Assembly: GCF_024707125.1 (NCBI RefSeq)
Contig: NZ_JANQAH010000002.1
Location: forward strand, 1 to 64,000
Source: Devosia sp.
GTDB taxonomy: Bacteria > Pseudomonadota > Alphaproteobacteria > Rhizobiales > Devosiaceae
Length of the DNA stretch: 64,000 bases
Reading direction: 5' to 3'
Part shown: piece after piece, positions 62,225 to 64,000 of the stretch
Layout: the number at the start of each line of letters is the position of its first letter
How positions within the stretch are numbered: position 1 is the first letter of the stretch
Notes under the pieces: model-generated
Told to the model about the DNA's origin: nothing
Database searches by the model: none
What the model saw: only the letters and a program-made list of their open reading frames with translations
Position numbers and translations under genes: made by a program

Positions 62225-64000
62225 CTACCAGCCGCCGCCACCGCCACCGCCGCCGCCACCGCCCGATGAGCCGCCGCCCGATGAGCCCGAGGAACTCGCC
62301 TGCACTGGCTGGGCCGCAACCATGGCCGCGGCCATGCCGGAACTGGCCGCTGCCACGGCCGATGTCAGCGAACCAGACGAAAAACTGCGGCCCGAATACC
62401 AGTTGGGACGATAGTCACTACCGACATCGCTGACGGCATTGCGCGCCAGCTCACCTTCAAAATGCTCGGTCCAGGGCTTTTCCACGCCCATGGCGATGGC
62501 ATAGGGCAGAATGCGCTCAAAGCGCTCCACCGTCATCGGCGGCTCGCCCGACATGTTGAGCCGGTTCTTCTCCGCCGTTTCGAGATAGAGCTTGAACCCT
62601 TCGATCTCGTCCATGACTTTGCGGCCCTGAATGGTCGGCGCCCGCATCAGCGCGGCAAAGATCAGGCTGATCAGGATCAGCGAACCCGCTGCGACGGCGG
62701 CGGAGTTGATGGTGACCGAGGAAAAGCTCTCGATCAGCCCGCCGCCCATGTTGAAGGCGATGATGCCGCCCCACAATATCACCAGGAAAAGCCGCATCCC
62801 GCCCTGGTTCAGGAAGCTGAAGACCACCGAGCCGATGATGCCGACGACGATGCCCCCAATGAAGGCACCAAAAAGCCAGACGGGCTCAAGCACGTCGAAA
62901 AACACCATGGCGCCCATCATGGCAAAGGCCAGGAAAAAGCTCAGGATCACATAGCCCGCATTGTGGTTGAACCAGACCTTTCGGTTCTCCCGCTCGATAG
63001 CCGAGGTGAATTCGCCACGCTTGGTCGCCAGCGTCGGCCCGGTCGACTTGTTGACCGTTACCCTGCCCTTCTCTGCGAAATAACGATAAAGCACTTCCTC
63101 GCCGACCGGCAGCTTTTCCTCGACCGGCTTGCCCGTCACGCTCACAGCCAGCGTATCGGCAATATTGCTGATCTTGACGAGGCCACGCACGCCCAGATTG
63201 AAGATCGCGGCGGTAAAGGCCTGCCAGCCGGATTGGGAAAAACCCCAGTTCTGCACATAGTGCGTCAGGCCCGGCGAAAAATCCTTGGGCGGGTGGAAGA
63301 GCGGAATAATCGTACCCTTGGGCGGATCGCGCCCCACGCGCCACCAGGCCGAGAGATTGTAGGCAAGCAGCAGCAGCACCGAGAGCACCGGCAGCCAGAC
63401 CTCGCGCAGGTCCGACGCCGATTGCATCAGCGCATCAAACCCGGCGGGATAGGCGATGAGGCCCTTCTGGAACGAGACCGCAAAGGTCATGCCCTCCCCG
63501 GCCCCCAGCGCGCGCTGCGTCCTGAAGGTCGCTTCGGTGTCGGAATTGCGCGTGATGGTCACCGCCTGTTCGGTGGAACCGGCGACACCGGTATAGGCGG
63601 AAAGATCAGAGATCACCGCGCCGTCGGGCAAGGTCACCCGCGCCACCGATTTCAGGATCGGAAAGTCCCAATAATTGCCGGTGGCATTCCAATAGAGCTC
63701 GTCATGGTCGGCAAAGCTGCGCGCCATGCGTTCCATCACATAGGTAATCACATAGCGATGCTCGCCCACGGCAATGAGCCGCTCGGAATTGCCGATCCAG
63801 ATGCGCTGGAAATTGCCCATGCGCTCGACGCGAAAATCCTCGGCCGCCCCCTGCCGCGTCACCGACTCGACCTCGAGCCCCACCCTGATCTTGTTGCCCG
63901 AAGGCCCCAGCATGACGATGGGAATATCGCGATAAATCCCGCGCCGGATCTGGTTGCCCTCGGCACGAATATCCACGGTCTCGATCACCCGCACCGACCC
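62225..64000 (-). CDS. DUF2207 membrane protein (5' end beyond window)
   Basis: At least 591 residues of a DUF2207 protein; the N-terminus, including any signal peptide, lies past position 64000. Visible parts: an extracytoplasmic beta-rich domain (RRGIYRDIPIVM, YVITYVMERM), a membrane span near LPVLSVLLLLAYNL, further spans (AFAMMGAMVFFDVL, GGIVVGIIGSVVFSFL), and a C-terminal tail rich in Ser and Gly ending in a run of eleven Gly and Trp. Such Gly tails are common in this family. Role unknown. Confidence 0.9.
   Translation of the reverse strand, partial: GSVRVIETVDIRAEGNQIRRGIYRDIPIVMLGPSGNKIRVGLEVESVTRQGAAEDFRVERMGNFQRIWIGNSERLIAVGEHRYVITYVMERMARSFADHDELYWNATGNYWDFPILKSVARVTLPDGAVISDLSAYTGVAGSTEQAVTITRNSDTEATFRTQRALGAGEGMTFAVSFQKGLIAYPAGFDALMQSASDLREVWLPVLSVLLLLAYNLSAWWRVGRDPPKGTIIPLFHPPKDFSPGLTHYVQNWGFSQSGWQAFTAAIFNLGVRGLVKISNIADTLAVSVTGKPVEEKLPVGEEVLYRYFAEKGRVTVNKSTGPTLATKRGEFTSAIERENRKVWFNHNAGYVILSFFLAFAMMGAMVFFDVLEPVWLFGAFIGGIVVGIIGSVVFSFLNQGGMRLFLVILWGGIIAFNMGGGLIESFSSVTINSAAVAAGSLILISLIFAALMRAPTIQGRKVMDEIEGFKLYLETAEKNRLNMSGEPPMTVERFERILPYAIAMGVEKPWTEHFEGELARNAVSDVGSDYRPNWYSGRSFSSGSLTSAVAAASSGMAAAMVAAQPVQASSSGSSGGGSSGGGGGGGGGGGW

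Noticed and set aside
62225..62290. Gly-run tail of the DUF2207 protein as a novel repeat
   Set aside because: Ser/Gly-rich tails are usual in this family and the GCC-type codon run is simple low complexity.
1..64000. CRISPR arrays, prophage or insertion sequences
   Set aside because: The repeats found are palindromic, dispersed and different in spacing; no direct-repeat/spacer array, transposase or phage structural gene was seen.

Overview
The window looks like chromosome of a high-GC alphaproteobacterium of the order Hyphomicrobiales. A Devosia-like organism is my best guess from gene content and style, not from a phylogenetic test. Supporting signs are the rhizobial-type rhaRSTP / rhaDI rhamnose locus, a DUF1127 small protein, a TIGR02301-type secreted protein, dense ATGA-coupled operons, and many short palindromic intergenic repeats. 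I see no transposase, phage gene or CRISPR array.

Layout. 1-7.6 kb: L-rhamnose uptake and catabolism. rhaR, rhaS, rhaT and the start of rhaP run leftward; the fused aldolase/dehydrogenase rhaD and the isomerase rhaI run rightward. The first ~440 bases carry several small indels that break rhaT and rhaP, as at a poor-quality contig end. 7.8-10.5 kb: a DUF5680 protein, a LysR regulator, a small DUF1127-like protein, a YbaK-type deacylase and a DUF1127 protein. 10.7-18 kb: a micro-aerobic respiration block, cydABX facing cydDC across a perfect FNR box, followed by an FNR-type regulator with the cysteines of an Fe-S sensor. 18.2-22.5 kb: copper homeostasis (copA-cueR-copZ behind a textbook CueR promoter) and, past an ArsR/SRPBCC pair, a DUF305 protein behind a second CueR-like dyad. 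22.7-27.5 kb: a LacI-controlled CUT2 sugar importer with tandem operators. 27.6-30.1 kb: an MHYT-PAS-GGDEF-EAL protein.

30.2-36.9 kb is the most unusual part: a coenzyme F420 locus. One leftward operon encodes F420-dependent glucose-6-phosphate dehydrogenase, the F420-0:gamma-glutamyl ligase CofE, and a complete binding-protein ABC importer resembling the importer proposed for F420-0. Beside it lie a second F420-type luciferase-like oxidoreductase and, divergently, an F420_oxidored-domain NADP protein. No F420 deazaflavin or 2-phospholactate synthesis gene is in the window. The arrangement suggests an F420-0 scavenger: import the precursor, add the glutamate tail, reduce it with glucose-6-phosphate.

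36.9-64 kb: an MFS transporter, a secreted six-repeat cysteine protein, tRNA-Pro(CGG), bioY, a metallo-hydrolase, aroC, a histidine phosphatase, a frameshifted FAD oxidoreductase, hemerythrin, SRAP and NUDIX proteins, small secreted proteins, a dihydroorotase-family protein, ygfZ, an HD protein, a SleB-type hydrolase, a VasI-like protein, a PPDK-like protein with a short ATP-grasp region, ispH-GNAT-rnhA, DUF808, glyS with a compositionally odd insert, and a DUF2207 protein cut by the window end.

At least fifteen intergenic palindromic elements in two superfamilies lie between genes, sometimes inside operons.
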